A stretch of DNA of 64,000 bases, from positions 60,431,584-60,495,583 of the forward strand of contig NC_087062.1 in the NCBI RefSeq assembly GCF_963678635.1. The letters are read 5' to 3'. The translations under genes were made by a program, and so were the position numbers. Under the pieces are notes generated by a model. It did not search any database. It saw only the letters and a list, made by a program, of their open reading frames with translations, and was not told the origin of the DNA. Shown here one piece after another: positions 1 to 11,321 of this stretch (positions are counted from its first letter, which is position 1; each line of letters opens with the position of its first letter). The DNA is from Symsagittifera roscoffensis. Lineage: Eukaryota > Xenacoelomorpha > Acoela > Convolutidae.

Positions 1-1325
1 ATTACAAAATATTAATTTTTGTCTAGTTGGAATGGTAATTGTGCCATTCCCCCGGTTTGGCACAATCAAATCCGCCGGTGCACGTCAAAAAGAACATTAC
101 AGGCGTTAGCACCGATTTGGTGATGAAATTTAGGCTCAAATTGTTCTGGAATTGTGAAATTTCAAAATTTCAATTTAAACTAGACTTCTGAGAAATACGA
201 AAAACGGCCATCTTGTCCGGGAAACACTGAAAAACATCAAAAGTGACACAGAAGAAATTCAGTCGAAAATGTGGTGTAAAAACGGAAGAAAAACGAAATC
301 TCATGTCGTGAGAACAAGACGCGATAAGGTTCTTAATGAAAGAAGATCATTTAGACAGAAAGTCTAGTGGGATCTGAACCCTCCCGTGTCACGAAATCAG
401 AGAGATAACGACGTTTTCTCCGGGAGAGTGCGGGATCAGAGGCCCGGTGACCAGAGACTGTTAGAGAGATTAACAGTGTATTTTAGCTGCTGTAATGCCC
501 CGAACGTAATTCCCTTAATCTCTAATGAATTTAGTAAACAACAAGACGATTAAAATCGAGTAGGGTTAAAGTAACTGACGTCAGCCAGTCGTTAACAGGT
601 ACTTTCTCTACACTTATCTTCTGTGTAATGTCTGGGCGAACTAAATTGAGAGTGGAGAAAAAGATTGTGTTCAAAGAAAACAACAATCTGGATATTGGGC
701 AATTGGTATAGGAGCTATGAGAAAATACTAACTGAAACGAGACTTCTTCCATTATTGTATTACTTTGAACTACAAAATCTTTTAATGCTAGTATCAAGCT
801 TGAAAGTCAGTTACAACATCAAACTACCTATAAAATTGAATACGAAAACCAATGAAGATCTTTCATTAACAAGACAAAACGATCTAACATTCATAACAAA
901 AACTCCAACAAGAAATGCTGACAAAAATGTTTGGAATAGAACTTATCAATTAAAGAGCTTAATATAAAAAATGAAATATCGACCTCGAACAAATTGGAAA
1001 ATTATTCTGGAATTACTTCTACAAAAGTTACTGTGAAGCCAACTTTGTTTCTGTGGACTTTGCAACCCGTTGCAGGAAGTCAGCTCAACCGTCAAGTGAT
1101 GGATACAAACCCTTATGTAAAAGACAGAAGCCTAAACTCTCTCTCTATCTCTCTTTATTTTATTTTAGTATATTGATGCATAGACTTTACAGTAAATCTT
1201 TTAATTTGGGAAAACTCAATAATAAGAATTTTAAATTATTAATTCAAATGTTTTCGCACATTTTGTGCATCATCAGGATTAAATTTTTTTACAATAATTA
1301 CAAAACAATCAAAGATCTCAAAAAA
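1..1325. other. No recognised gene upstream of the first tandem array
   Basis: I see short open frames only (for example 665-967), with no domain, no credible splice structure and strongly AT-driven composition. Around 361-450 there is a GC-richer patch whose reverse complement has a B-box-like sequence, but it lacks a matching A box and a foldable cloverleaf. From about 1326 the sequence becomes the first, partial copy of the 1.23-kb monomer described next. Confidence 0.5.
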
Positions 1326-2478
1326 TGTGATTGTTGTTGTAGTTGGTATCATATCAGTTGTGTAAGTATATCTTTTAACGACTCTAAAAAAACCCGATAG
1401 TTTCAATGTTTTTTATGCGTTGATGTAAAATCTGTTAAGAAATGCAACAATAGGTAATGATTTATTGATAGAAAATTATGTTAATACAGCCATCCCAAAT
1501 ATCCGAGTACTCATGAGAGTACCAAAAGACTCGGGTGTTTCCTTGACGACAAGTCTATCGGACAAAGAAAAGGACATCTTCTAGAATGCAGAAGATGTTA
1601 AAAAATGGCTAAATTTTCGATCGTCTTTCTGTTTTTTTTTGGAGCAACCGAAAAGAAGTGGACGCAAACAGACCAGTTTTTTTGTTCTTTGGCTCCTGAA
1701 TTCATTGCGTGTGTTGATTCCAGGCCTCTCCCTCTAATTATGCCAAACCCCTAGAGTGAGTAGCTTCTGAGTGTTGACTGTTTGGTCGATAATCTCTGAC
1801 TTCAGCTCAACAGTACCACTCTCTAACACGCTTACCACACTGAGGTGAAAGTTCAATTGTAAGCTGCGGTCATTTCAGAGTTTATTTCTGAGTTAAAATT
1901 AGCAAGATCCGAAACCCAGTATTTGGGATATTTGACAAAATTTTAGTTTGAAAATAACCTTCAAGTTTTTTATTGCTAAGTTTTCGAAGTAAAAAGCGTT
2001 TTTGGATTCCCCTGTCTCTTACGGTTGATCCATTCGTTGTTTTTGTAAGCATTCTTCACAATTATTAAACTGTTTGAACAACCGAAAGTGCGTTACTCCC
2101 TAGTGGCTTTTAAGTATTTTAAAAATTGTTTTGGTAAACTTGCTAAATAGATTTGTTATGTTTGATGTTTGTGCCGGTTTCGAGAGCACCCTCTGAAGAA
2201 TTTTAGAGACAGGTCTGTCAAGTGGCTGACTGTGGGGAAGGGTGAAACTGGAACTGTTTTGAAGTGTCTGTTGGTGCACCGCTGGACCTACTGAGCTCTG
2301 GTGAGATTGTTCCTTGTTTTTGACTTTTGTAGATCGATTTTAAAATTTTTTTTAAATTGTCTTTTAATTTTTTTTGTATGTGCTGATTTATAAAATTCCC
2401 ACTAACCACTTATTATGGGTTAGTTCAGCCCCCTAAAGTCCAGTCAAAAGCCATTTTTTACCTTTATGCTGCGTCAAG

Positions 2479-2649
2479 ATGAGGAAAAACAACAAAGAGT
2501 GTACAAGCAAAGATTGCCTAAAGCCTCCAGGACTGATATTTTGGATTGGATGTGATTGTTGTTGTAGTTGGTATCATATCAGTTGTGTAAAAATATCTTT
2601 TAACGACTCTAAAAAAAAACCGATAGTTTCAATGTTTTTTATGCGTTGA
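2479..2649 (+). pseudogene. PHD-finger micro-ORF, monomer copy 1
   Basis: An ATG-initiated frame of 56 residues encodes a CTSKDC knuckle followed by a C-D-x-C-x2-W-Y-H-x2-C block, which is the second half of a Cys4-His-Cys3 PHD finger. It stops 22 residues after that block, so only a partial zinc-binding module is present. The equivalent frames are at 3707-3877, 4933-5079 (shortened because one A is missing from a homopolymer, giving an early TAG) and 6160-6330. PHD fingers of this kind occur upstream of the endonuclease or RT in several LINE clades. This is probably a retroelement fragment and not a host gene. Confidence 0.55.
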
Positions 2650-3706
2650 TGTAAAATCTGTTAAGAGCTGCAACAATAGGTAATGATTTATTGATAGACA
2701 ATTATGTTAATACAGCCATCCCAAATATCCGAGTACTCATGAGAGTACCAAAAGACTCGGGTGTTTCCTTGACGACAAGTCTATCGGACAAAGAAAAGGA
2801 CATCTTCTAGAATGCAGAATATGTTAAAAAATGGCTAAATTTTCGATCGTCTTTCTGTTTTTTTTTGGAGCAACCGAAAAGAAGTGGACGCAAACAGACC
2901 AGTTTTTTTGTTCTTTGGCTCCTGAATTCATTGCGTGTGTTGATTCCCGGCCTCTCCCTCTAATTATGCCAAACCCCTAGTGTGAGTAGCTTCTGAGTGT
3001 TGACTGTTTGGTCTATAATCTCTGACTTCAGCTCAACAGTACCACTCTCTAACACGCTTACCACACTGAGGTGAAAGTTCAATTGTAAGCTGCGGTCATT
3101 TCAGAGTTTATTTCTGAGTTAAAATTAGCAAGATCCGAAACCCAGTATTTGGGATATTTGACAAAATTTTAGTTTGAAAATAACCTTCAAGTATTTTATT
3201 GCTAAGTTTTTGAAGTAAAAAGAGTTTTTGGATTCCCCTGTCTCTTACGGTTGATCCATTCGTTGTTTTTGTAAGCATTCTTCACAATCATTAAACTGTT
3301 TGAACAACCGAACGTGCGTTACTCCCTAGTGGCTTTTAAGTATTTTATCCTAATTGTTGTGATAAACTTGATAAATAGATTTGTTATGTTTGATATTTGT
3401 GCCGGTTTGTGGAGCGCCCATTGAAGAATTTTAGAGACAGGTCTGTCAAGTGGCTGACTGTGGGGAAGGGGGAAACTGGAACTGTTTTGAAGTGTCTGTT
3501 GGTGCACCGCTGGACCTACTGAGCTCTGGTGAGATTGTTCCTTGTTTTTGACTTTTCTAGATCGATTTTAAAATTTATTTTTAATTGTCTTTTAATTTTT
3601 TTTGTATGTACTGATTTATAAAATTCCCACTAACCACTTATTATGGGTTAGTTCAGTCCCCTAAAATCCTATCAAAAGCCATTTTTTACCTTTATGCTGC
3701 GTCAAG

Positions 3707-3877
3707 ATGAGGAAAAACAACAAAGAGTGTACAAGCAAAGATTGCCTAAAACCTTCAGGACTGATAATGTGGATTGGATGTGATTGTTGTTGTAGTTGGT
3801 ATCATATCAGTTGTGTAAGTATATCTTTTAACGACTCTAAAAAAAACCCGATAGTTTCAATGTTTTTTATGCGTTGA
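3707..3877 (+). pseudogene. PHD-finger micro-ORF, monomer copy 2
   Basis: Same 56-residue frame as the copy at 2479, with a run of eight A residues that keeps the frame open after the C-D-x-C-x2-W-Y-H-x2-C block. Substitutions between copies change residues freely (for example Pro to Ser, Phe to Met), as expected for unconstrained repeat DNA. Confidence 0.5.
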
Positions 3878-4932
3878 TGTAAAATCTGTTAAGAAATGCA
3901 ACAATAGGTAATGATTTATTGATAGAAAATTATGTTAATACAGCCATCCCAAATATCCGAGTACTCATGAGAGTACCAAAAGACTCGGGTGTTTCCTTGA
4001 CGACAAGTCTATCGGACAAAGAAAAGGACATCTTCTAGAATGCAGAAGATGTTAAAAAATGGCTAAATTTTCGATCGTCTTTCTGTTTTTTTTTGGAGCA
4101 ACCGAAAAGAAGTGGACGCAATCAGACCAGTTTTTTTGTTCTTTGGCTCCTGAATTCATTGCGTGTGTTGATTCCAGGCCTCTCCCTCTAATTATGCCAA
4201 ACCCCTAGAGTGAGTAGCTTCTGAGTGTTGACTGTTTGGTCGATAATCTCTGACTTCAGCTCAACAGTACCACTCTCTAACACGCTTACCACACTGAGGT
4301 GAAAGTTCAATTGTAAGCTGCGGTCATTTCAGAGTTTATTTCTGAGTTAAAATTAGCAAGATCCGAAACCCAGTATTTGGGATATTTGACAAAATTTTAG
4401 TTTGAAAATAACCTTCAAGTTTTTTATTGCTAAGTTTTCGAAGTAAAAAGCGTTTTTGGATTCCCCTGTCTCTTACGGTTGATCCATTCGTTGTTTTTGT
4501 AAGCATTCTTCACAATTATTAAACTGTTTGAACAACCGAAAGTGCGTTACTCCCTAGTGGCTTTTAAGTATTTTAAAAATTGTTTTGGTAAACTTGCTAA
4601 ATAGATTTGTTATGTTTGATGTTTGTGCCGGTTTCGAGAGTACCCTCTGAAGAATTTTAGAGACAGGTCTGTCAAGTGGCTGACTGTGGGGAAGGGTGAA
4701 ACTGGAACTGTTTTGAAGTGTCTGTTGGTGCACCGCTGGACCTACTGAGCTCTGGTGAGATTGTTCCTTGTTTTTGACTTTTGTAGATCGATTTTAAAAT
4801 TTTTTTTAAATTGTCTTTTAATTTTTTTTGTATGTGCTGATTTATAAAATTCCCACTAACCACTTATTATGGGTTAGTTCAGCCCCCTAAAGTCCAGTCA
4901 AAAGCCATTTTTTACCTTTATGCTGCGTCAAG

Positions 4933-5079
4933 ATGAGGAAAAACAACAAAGAGTGTACAAGCAAAGATTGCCTAAAGCCTCCAGGACTGATATTTTGGAT
5001 TGGATGTGATTGTTGTTGTAGTTGGTATCATATCAGTTGTGTAAAAATATCTTTTAACGACTCTAAAAAAACCCGATAG
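4933..5079 (+). pseudogene. PHD-finger micro-ORF, monomer copy 3, frameshifted
   Basis: Same PHD-like frame as the neighbouring monomers, but the poly-A run has seven A residues, which moves the frame into an early TAG at 5077-5079. The partial first monomer at 1326 carries the same seven-A state. Confidence 0.5.
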
Positions 5080-6159
5080 TTTCAATGTTTTTTATGCGTT
5101 GATGTAAAATCTGTTAAGAGCTGCAACAATAGGTAATGATTTATTGATAGACAATTATGTTAATACAGCCATATCAAATATCCGAGTACTCATGAGAGTA
5201 CCAAAAGACTCGGGTGTTTCCTTGACGACGAGTCTATCGGACAAAGAAAAGGACATCTTCTAGAATGCAGAAGATGTTAAAAAATGGCTAAATTTTCGAT
5301 CGTCTTTCTGTTTTTTTTTGGAGCAACCGAAAAGAAGTGGACGCAAACAGACCAGTTTTTTTGTTCTTTGGCTCCTGAATTCATTGCGTGTGTTGATTCC
5401 CGGCCTCTCCCTCTAATTATGCCAAACCCCTAGTGTGAGTAGCTTCTGAGTGTTGACTGTTTGGTCTATAATCTCTGACTTCAGCTCAATAGTACCACTC
5501 TCTAACACGCTTACCACACTGAGGTTAAAGTTCAATTGTAAGCTGCGGTCATTTCAGAGTTTATTTCTGAGTTAAAATTAGCAAGATCCGAAACCCAGTA
5601 TTTGGGATATTTGACAAAATTTTAGTTTGAAAATAACCTTCAAGTATTTTATTGCTAAGTTTTTGAAGTAAAAAGAGTTTTTGGATTCCCCTGTCTCTTA
5701 CGGTTGATCCATTCGTTGTTTTTGTAAGCATTCTTCACAATCATTAAACTGTTTGAACAACCGAACGTGCGTTACTCCCTAGTGGCTTTTAAGTATTTTA
5801 TCCTAATTGTTGTGATAAACTTGATAAATAGATTTGTTATGTTTGATATTTGTGCCGGTTTGTGGAGCGCCCATTGAAGAATTTTAGAGACAGGTCTGTC
5901 AAGTGGCTGACTGTGGGGAAGGGGGAAACTGGAACTGTTTTGAAGTGTCTGTTGGTGCACCGCTGGACCTACTGAGCTCTGGTGAGATTGTTCCTTGTTT
6001 TTGACTTTTCTAGATCGATTTTAAAATTTATTTTTAATTGTCTTTTAATTTTTTTTGTATGTACTGATTTATAAAATTCCCACTAACCACTTATTATGGG
6101 TTAGTTCAGTCCCCTAAAATCCTATCAAAAGCCATTTTTTACCTTTATGCTGCGTCAAG

Positions 6160-7425
6160 ATGAGGAAAAACAACAAAGAGTGTACAAGCAAAGATTGCCT
6201 AAAACCTTCAGGACTGATAATGTGGATTGGATGTGATTGTTGTTGTAGTTGGTATCATATCAGTTGTGTCAGTATATCTATTAGCGACTTTAAAAAAAAC
6301 CCGATAGTTTCAATGTTTTTTATGCGTTGATGTAAAATCTGTTAAGAAATGCAAAAACAGGTATTGATTTATTGATAGACAATTATGTTAATACAGCCAT
6401 CCCAAATATCCGAGTACTCATGAGAGTACCAAAAGACTCGGGTGTTTCCTTGACGACAAGTCTATCGGTCAAAGAAAAGGACATCTTCTACAATGCAGAA
6501 GATGTTAAAAAATGGCTAAATTTTCGAACGTCTTTCTGTTTTTTTTTTGGAGCAGCCGAAAAGAAGTGGACGCAAACAGACCACAAGCATGAGCTCTTTG
6601 ATAACTAAAAAATTCAAGAGAATGACGTGTCACATCCAAAACCCCATCTTCAAATTTCAAGCCCGCCTCTGAGTGACCTCGAGCAGAGATTAAATCTAAT
6701 AAGTAGTAAGCTTGATGAAGGAATTTTAAAGGGAAGGATAACGCTTGCTGCTTCGGATGACAAAATTGTTCCTTTTTCAACTGATAACTATCAAAAAATG
6801 TTGTCTAAGCACCCTCAGCGAGCCGACTTTGCAGCTCTAAATCCAGAAAATTTAGATCGTTTTTTCGTAACCGAATTTGACCTATACAAAGCAAAAATGT
6901 CGATTCCAAACCGATCAGCAGCAGGTCCTGATGAAAAATATCCTCAATTTTTTAAAGACCTTGTTAGTAAATTGAATGGCAGTGCAGAATCTAATTTTCT
7001 GAAATCGCTTACTAAGCTGATAAACCTCATTGGAGATGGCAAAATACCCGAACCCCTAAGACCTTTCTTTTGTAGCGCTCAGCTTATCGCCCTCATAAAG
7101 ATAGGTGGAAGGTTGGGATCGATTGGCATTGGCAACACGCTGAGACGTATCGCGTCTAAATTCGCTGGAAGAAAGGCCCTCTCCGAGCGACAAAAAAATT
7201 TGGGAAACGTACAGGTAGCATGCAGTACTAAATCAGGAGCAGAAATAGCTGAACACTCGTTTCGAAACCTAACTGAGCGAGACGAGAACCCAAAATGCAC
7301 TGTTCTTTTAAAACTCCTTAAACTCTCTAAATCGAGAAACAATGCTGAATGATGCTTTTTGAAGTCGTCTCGAATTGTAAAAACACACCCATTGCACGTA
7401 TAGTAAACCTAGTTTATTTTTTAGT
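6160..7425 (+). pseudogene. Degenerate PHD-finger/reverse-transcriptase element
   Basis: This is the only place where the monomer unit continues into recognisable RT sequence. The PHD frame is 6160-6330 and a pre-RT segment is in 6372-6608. An open frame from 6627 to 7352 (no ATG at its start) contains AAGPDEKYPQFF, a typical RT entry motif, then LIALIK and a GNTLRRIASK block, which in this RT family precedes the palm. After FRNLT the frame breaks near 7310, but related codons (LNRETMLNDAF-like) continue in another frame to about 7425, so the palm with its catalytic aspartates is truncated. The GNTLRR motif marks a non-LTR-like RT group found in many invertebrate and fungal genomes. The copy cannot encode an active enzyme. 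The family assignment is from motif memory, without a search. Confidence 0.7.
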
Positions 7426-7432
7426 TACCTAG

Positions 7433-7624
7433 ATGGCAGATAATGTGATTGAGGTTGATAATCACCCTGTAAGAAGTGTGGATGTTGCTGATGATCGGAT
7501 TGGATATCGTGTAAATACATCATCAACAAATGCAATTAATAAGTTTTTCAGTGTGCAGTACACGAATAATCGCAAATCAGATATCCGAAAATGCATTCAG
7601 TGTGCTGATTTAATTGATAAGTGA
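7433..7624 (+). CDS. Unrecognised 63-aa ORF
   Basis: This ATG frame begins just after the decayed RT. Its composition is balanced and it ends with a CxxC-type pair (KCIQC) near residues 54-58, which could be the start of a BED-like or other small zinc finger, but no second half is visible. It is followed directly by the 39-bp minisatellite. It could be a leftover exon of a transposon. I do not recognise it, and a chance ORF is equally possible. Confidence 0.2.
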   Translation: MADNVIEVDNHPVRSVDVADDRIGYRVNTSSTNAINKFFSVQYTNNRKSDIRKCIQCADLIDK

Positions 7625-7670
7625 TAAGGAGTTCTTTCTGATGAGAAGTTTTTTTCCTGTCTTCGTTTTT

Positions 7671-7826
7671 ATTTCAGAGCTGCCTCAGTCGGATAGACCA
7701 AAAATTTTTATTTCAGAACCGTCTCAGTCGGATAGACCAAAAATTTTTATTTCAGAGCCGCCTCAGCCGGATAGACCTAAAAAATTTATTTCAGGACCGT
7801 CCCAGTCGAAGTGACAAAAAAAAACA
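7671..7826 (+). repeat. 39-bp minisatellite, four copies
   Basis: The string ATTTCAG(A/G) recurs at 7671, 7710, 7749 and 7788, exactly 39 bp apart, and a diverged fifth start is seen near 7828. Because 39 is a multiple of three, the block stays open in one frame and reads as a 13-residue repeat (ISEPSQSDRPKIF-like). Each copy also contains a TTTATTTCAG string that looks like a 3' splice site. Confidence 0.85.
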
Positions 7827-7982
7827 TTTCTTTCAGAGCCGAGCTGATAAATATTTGTAGTCAATTCCAATTCCTGTAATCGGAATTGAAGCAAATCCAA
7901 CTCCTAGTTAGAGAAAGGGAAAAAGTTTAATTTTAAACACCTCAAATGAGATAAATAAGTTTTCAAAGTAAAACTATAATGT

Positions 7983-9604
7983 TCACTGTCTATGAAGGAT
8001 TTTCACCAACCACGTTCTAGTTTGTAGATCCTTGAGATACGAGCAGTTGTATAGCAGGTGGTTGTAGTTATCAGCTGTAGAGTCACAAAATTTACAATCA
8101 CATGAGCAGTCCGGTTTGTAGCAGCGTTCAGTCTTACAAATCGCGTTATGTAGGCCGTTGTTATAGTAGCTGGCTATGGTTCTGTGCGTTTCCTCAGTTG
8201 ATTTTTCGAAGTTCAGAAAGTCGTTTTCAAAAATGTGGGGTAGCAGTCGGCTAGTAGACGCATATTTGGACAACCCAGACCAGCGTTTCCAGAAGTACCC
8301 TGCAACTGGTTCCGCGTGCTCTAAACTGTCTGTAAAAATGCTGCAACCGTAAGCAACCGAGGGCAGAATAACACTCATGAATAGTCTGTGTGCATGCTGG
8401 AGCTGTAGTTTTTGAATATTGACTTTTGCAAACAAGGCGTTGAAGTTGTTTATACCTTTTTTCGTCTTTCATTCAAGTGGGCAGTTTTCTTGTTGGTGGC
8501 CGTCAGAATAACCCCCAAGTATTCGAAGGAGTTGGTGAATTCAAAGTCTTCCCCCATGTAGTAGATGCGATCTGTACTCTTCAATCTGCCTCCGCGGCGA
8601 AATTTTATGAATTTGTCTTACCTACATTAACGTTCATGTTGTTGTTTTTACAGTAAAAATCGAGCCTGTAAAGTTCCAACTGGATGTCAAACGGGGATGA
8701 TGAAGTGATTACTACATTGTCTGCATAGAATATGCAGAAATACTTACACTGAACAAAAATTTCTGCCAAATCAGCAATAAACAGGGAAAACAAAAGAGGA
8801 GAGAGTTTGTCTCCTTGTGGTAGACCAAGCCGCTGGAGTATCGGGGAAGATAGATAACCATCATTAACAACATGTACCATATTAAGACGTAGGATATCAT
8901 GTAGGACGAGCAGAAAATTGTTGGATACTCCCATCTTCGCCAATTTTTGTAATAAAGTAGAGCGATCAATGCTGAATGTGTCGAAAGCCTTACAGAAATC
9001 GATGAAGCACGCATAGAGGTGGCCAATTGTTTCGATTGATGTGTCAATGTTCTCCCTGAGAACGCTAATAGCTTGAATGGTTGATCTACTTCTACGGAAG
9101 CCATACTGGACGTCAGGAAATTTTCCATGCTGTTCGCACCATGTAGCTAGCCGGTTGTGGAGTATCGATTTATAACATTTATATATACAGTTTAAGAGGG
9201 CTATGCCCCGGTAGCAATCCGGATCTTTTTTGCTGCCTTTTCCTTTTTAAAGCGGTATCAGATTTGACACTCGCCAGGCATCGGGAATGGCTTTTGAGTC
9301 AAAACAGACCTGGAACAGCGTAAAAATATGCAAATACAGGAGACCAAAACTTTGTTTCAAAAAATCACCGGTAATCATATCAGGTCCTGGAGCTTTGTTG
9401 TTGGCTTGTCTTGATATTGCTTGCGTAACTTCTGGCAGAGAAATTGGGCGGTCCAGGGCGTCGTAGTAGTCGCATGAACTGGGTTCTTCTGGGAAGCTAA
9501 CGTCTTTCTCGCCTTGGAATAAGGCTTCAAAATGAGTAATCCACAAGTCTTGTTGTACTTGAGATGGCATGTTGGGGCGTTTCTTGCTACTCAAAATGCT
9601 CCAA
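7983..9604 (-). pseudogene. LINE ORF2 C-terminal part: reverse transcriptase, broken
   Basis: The segment has the RT motifs in order: NNKAPGPDMITGDFLK, a stop (TAA at 9247-9249) where the LIPL block should continue, YRGIALL, QYGFRRSRST, FCKAFD (motif A), LPQGDKLSPLLF (motif B) and FYADNVV (motif C). Motif C has Asn where the second catalytic Asp is expected. After another frameshift near 8600, the thumb and tail follow, ending in CDCKFC...H...C, the Cys/His motif common at LINE C-termini. The combination of stop, two frameshifts and YADN says the copy is dead. Confidence 0.8.
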
Positions 9605-10625
9605 AATTTGGATCGGTCAGCTTCTGCAGTGATAATAATAGTTTCTTCGCAATCTTTCTCGTATGCTGTGCGTTTTTTTTCTGCATAGCCTTGAAAGACC
9701 GTTTCGCTTGAGAGTAGCTCCCCAAACTGCCTTCCCCGGTATTTGTTAGGTACCATTGTAGTTTTAAAGGTTTGTGCGCTTGGTAGCAGTGCCTGTCGAA
9801 CCACGGCTTTGAATGTCTCTTCTCGCGTGGTCTCGAGATGTTGTAGCTTAATTTAAGGAAATGAGAGTAGCAATTATTTGAATCTGACAAGTTGTCATAC
9901 ATGACAAGTTGATGCTGTTCGTAGGTGTTAGGGTCGAAGAGAAGGGCGTGTTGTTTCTTCTTGTCGACTTTCCCAGCATGAAAAATTATTCTGCAGGAAA
10001 CAATCTGATGTTTTGTCTGAAACATCTGTTGCGTAGCCGGAATTGTTGCTGTTATATTTTTTGCAAAGAAAAGATCAATCGTACTCGAGCAGTTGTGGGA
10101 ATAATAAGTGCGATTTTCTGGAGATTTGATGCAGTGAAGGACAGCAAATTGTAGATTTTCACATAGGATCTCACCCCGTACGTGATCACCATCAATGCGA
10201 CAGTTGAAATCGCCACCGAGTAGGATTTTTGCACAGGTGGGCACTGTGTCCAGGAATTGACAGATGTCAAGAAGAATATCATCAACGCAGGTATTCGGTG
10301 GGTAGTAGCAAACAACGATGGTAAGTAAGTTAACAGATACACACAGAATATTTTCATTTCTATAGACTTCGGTGCTTCTGCAGTCTAGGCTCTTGCTGAC
10401 GCAAATAGATAAGCCTCCCATAGGCCGTCCTCTCTGTGGCTTCACGACTTCGGCAAAGTAACAGTAAAAACCTGGTAAAACGCAAGGGATGTCATCTGTA
10501 GCTAGCGTTTCTGTTAGTAGTAATATATCCGTGTCGAGTTCATTGTTTGTCAGTAGTGCAATGTTTGTCTTAACACCTTCTATGTTCCGCAGAATTACTT
10601 TCAGCTCTTCTGTGTTAAGTTTCAT
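9591..10625 (-). pseudogene. LINE ORF2 N-terminal part: APE-type endonuclease
   Basis: This 344-residue frame has LLLTETLA (metal-binding Glu), LGGDFNCRIDG (Asp/Asn active-site block) and a later STIDLFF segment, the order seen in AP-like endonucleases of LINEs. The usual C-terminal S-D-H motif appears as TKHQIV. Near 9600 the frame leaves the RT-coding frame at a short T run (DPNF switches to a frame continuing WSILSS), so it ends prematurely at 9591. The enzyme nicks target DNA to prime reverse transcription; here it cannot be joined to its RT without a frameshift. Confidence 0.75.
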
Positions 10626-10637
10626 TGACTGCTGTAG

Positions 10638-11321
10638 TCATAGTGAAACCACCATATTGTTTCTGATAATCCATGTTTTTTCCGAGTCAGTCTCTCGCTG
10701 GCTTCTCGTTCTCAGCTCTTGTCGTAGCTCAGACTGCTGTGCTTGTTCGGCCTTTGTATAGTCAGGGTTGATAAATACTCCCTTAAATTCATCACAATCT
10801 TTCAATTTTTTGCTACTTTTCGGTAGTTTTAGACGTTTTATGGCGTCTTTGAACGTAATGATGAGGAGCGGATTCGCATTGGCGTTGTTTTTGTTCTTGA
10901 TTCGGCGTGTTGTAAAATCGTCTTCTTTAAGTGTGACAGAAACCGCACTAGCTAGATCTGTTAGCATCTCTTTGTCGGTTTGATCTTTGTCGGCTTTCAA
11001 ACCATGGATAACAAGGTTGTTTGATTTTTCCATTCGTTGTTTTTCTTCCGCTTTAACTTGTTCAACAATGGTGGCGCAGAGACTGCTGTTTTCCATGTTC
11101 TTCGTCATTTCGGCGTAAGTGGGTTCAGTTTTTGTTTTATGATGTACTTCCAGTTCTGCTAGTCTTTTTGTGGCACTAAAACCACAAAGAAAGTCTGCTT
11201 TTTCTAGAGTTGCAACGGCGATAGATTTTGGCAATGAAACTGTTGTCCATATATCACAGCCGTCGCTGGAGCACCCTATTTCTTTCTTTATGTAGTTGTT
11301 GGATTCTCGTCTTGTAATCAT
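10638..11321 (-). CDS. LINE ORF1 protein (RRM-like nucleic-acid-binding)
   Basis: This 227-residue frame carries a charged, coiled-coil-like segment around residues 65-95 followed by NNLVIHGL, the strand typical of the RNA-recognition motif of LINE ORF1 proteins. The C-terminal half is rich in Lys, Arg and Gln. ORF1 proteins bind the element's RNA and act as nucleic-acid chaperones. It lies 12 bp upstream of the endonuclease frame on the minus strand. The N-terminus may be incomplete. It is open throughout, unlike ORF2. Confidence 0.7.
   Translation of the reverse strand: MITRRESNNYIKKEIGCSSDGCDIWTTVSLPKSIAVATLEKADFLCGFSATKRLAELEVHHKTKTEPTYAEMTKNMENSSLCATIVEQVKAEEKQRMEKSNNLVIHGLKADKDQTDKEMLTDLASAVSVTLKEDDFTTRRIKNKNNANANPLLIITFKDAIKRLKLPKSSKKLKDCDEFKGVFINPDYTKAEQAQQSELRQELRTRSQRETDSEKTWIIRNNMVVSL

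Larger units (their letters stand above)
1326..6590 (+). repeat. Tandem array of a ~1.23-kb monomer carrying a PHD-finger segment
   Basis: The same landmark (a TGTGATTGTTGTTGTAG string) recurs at 1326, 2551, 3779, 5005 and 6232, giving periods of 1225, 1228, 1226 and 1227 bp. The array has four complete monomers and a partial fifth. It is a higher-order A-B-A-B array: monomers two apart (shift ~2454) are almost identical, while neighbours differ by many substitutions and small changes in the second half. Each complete monomer contains a ~50-57-codon PHD-finger reading frame and a downstream stretch that resembles the region preceding the reverse transcriptase of a non-LTR-type element. The final monomer continues into an actual RT frame at 6627, so the array looks like a repeated 5' part of a retroelement. 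Confidence 0.9.
7983..11321 (-). mobile_element. LINE (non-LTR retrotransposon), two ORFs, inactivated
   Basis: Read on the minus strand this is a complete-looking LINE: ORF1 (11321 to 10638), then ORF2 starting 12 bp later with an APE-type endonuclease (10625 to about 9600), a reverse transcriptase (about 9600 to 8600) and a C-terminal Cys/His motif (near 8100). ORF2 is broken by a frameshift in a T run near 9600, an in-frame TAA at 9247-9249 and a further frameshift near 8600. No poly-A tail is evident past 7983, and I could not define target-site duplications with confidence. The layout fits the CR1/Jockey-type superfamily in a broad sense. Confidence 0.85.

Noticed and set aside
361-450. 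Possible tRNA on the minus strand
   Set aside because: Only a B-box-like GGTTCAGATCC is present, without the invariant A of the T loop, no A box and no cloverleaf.
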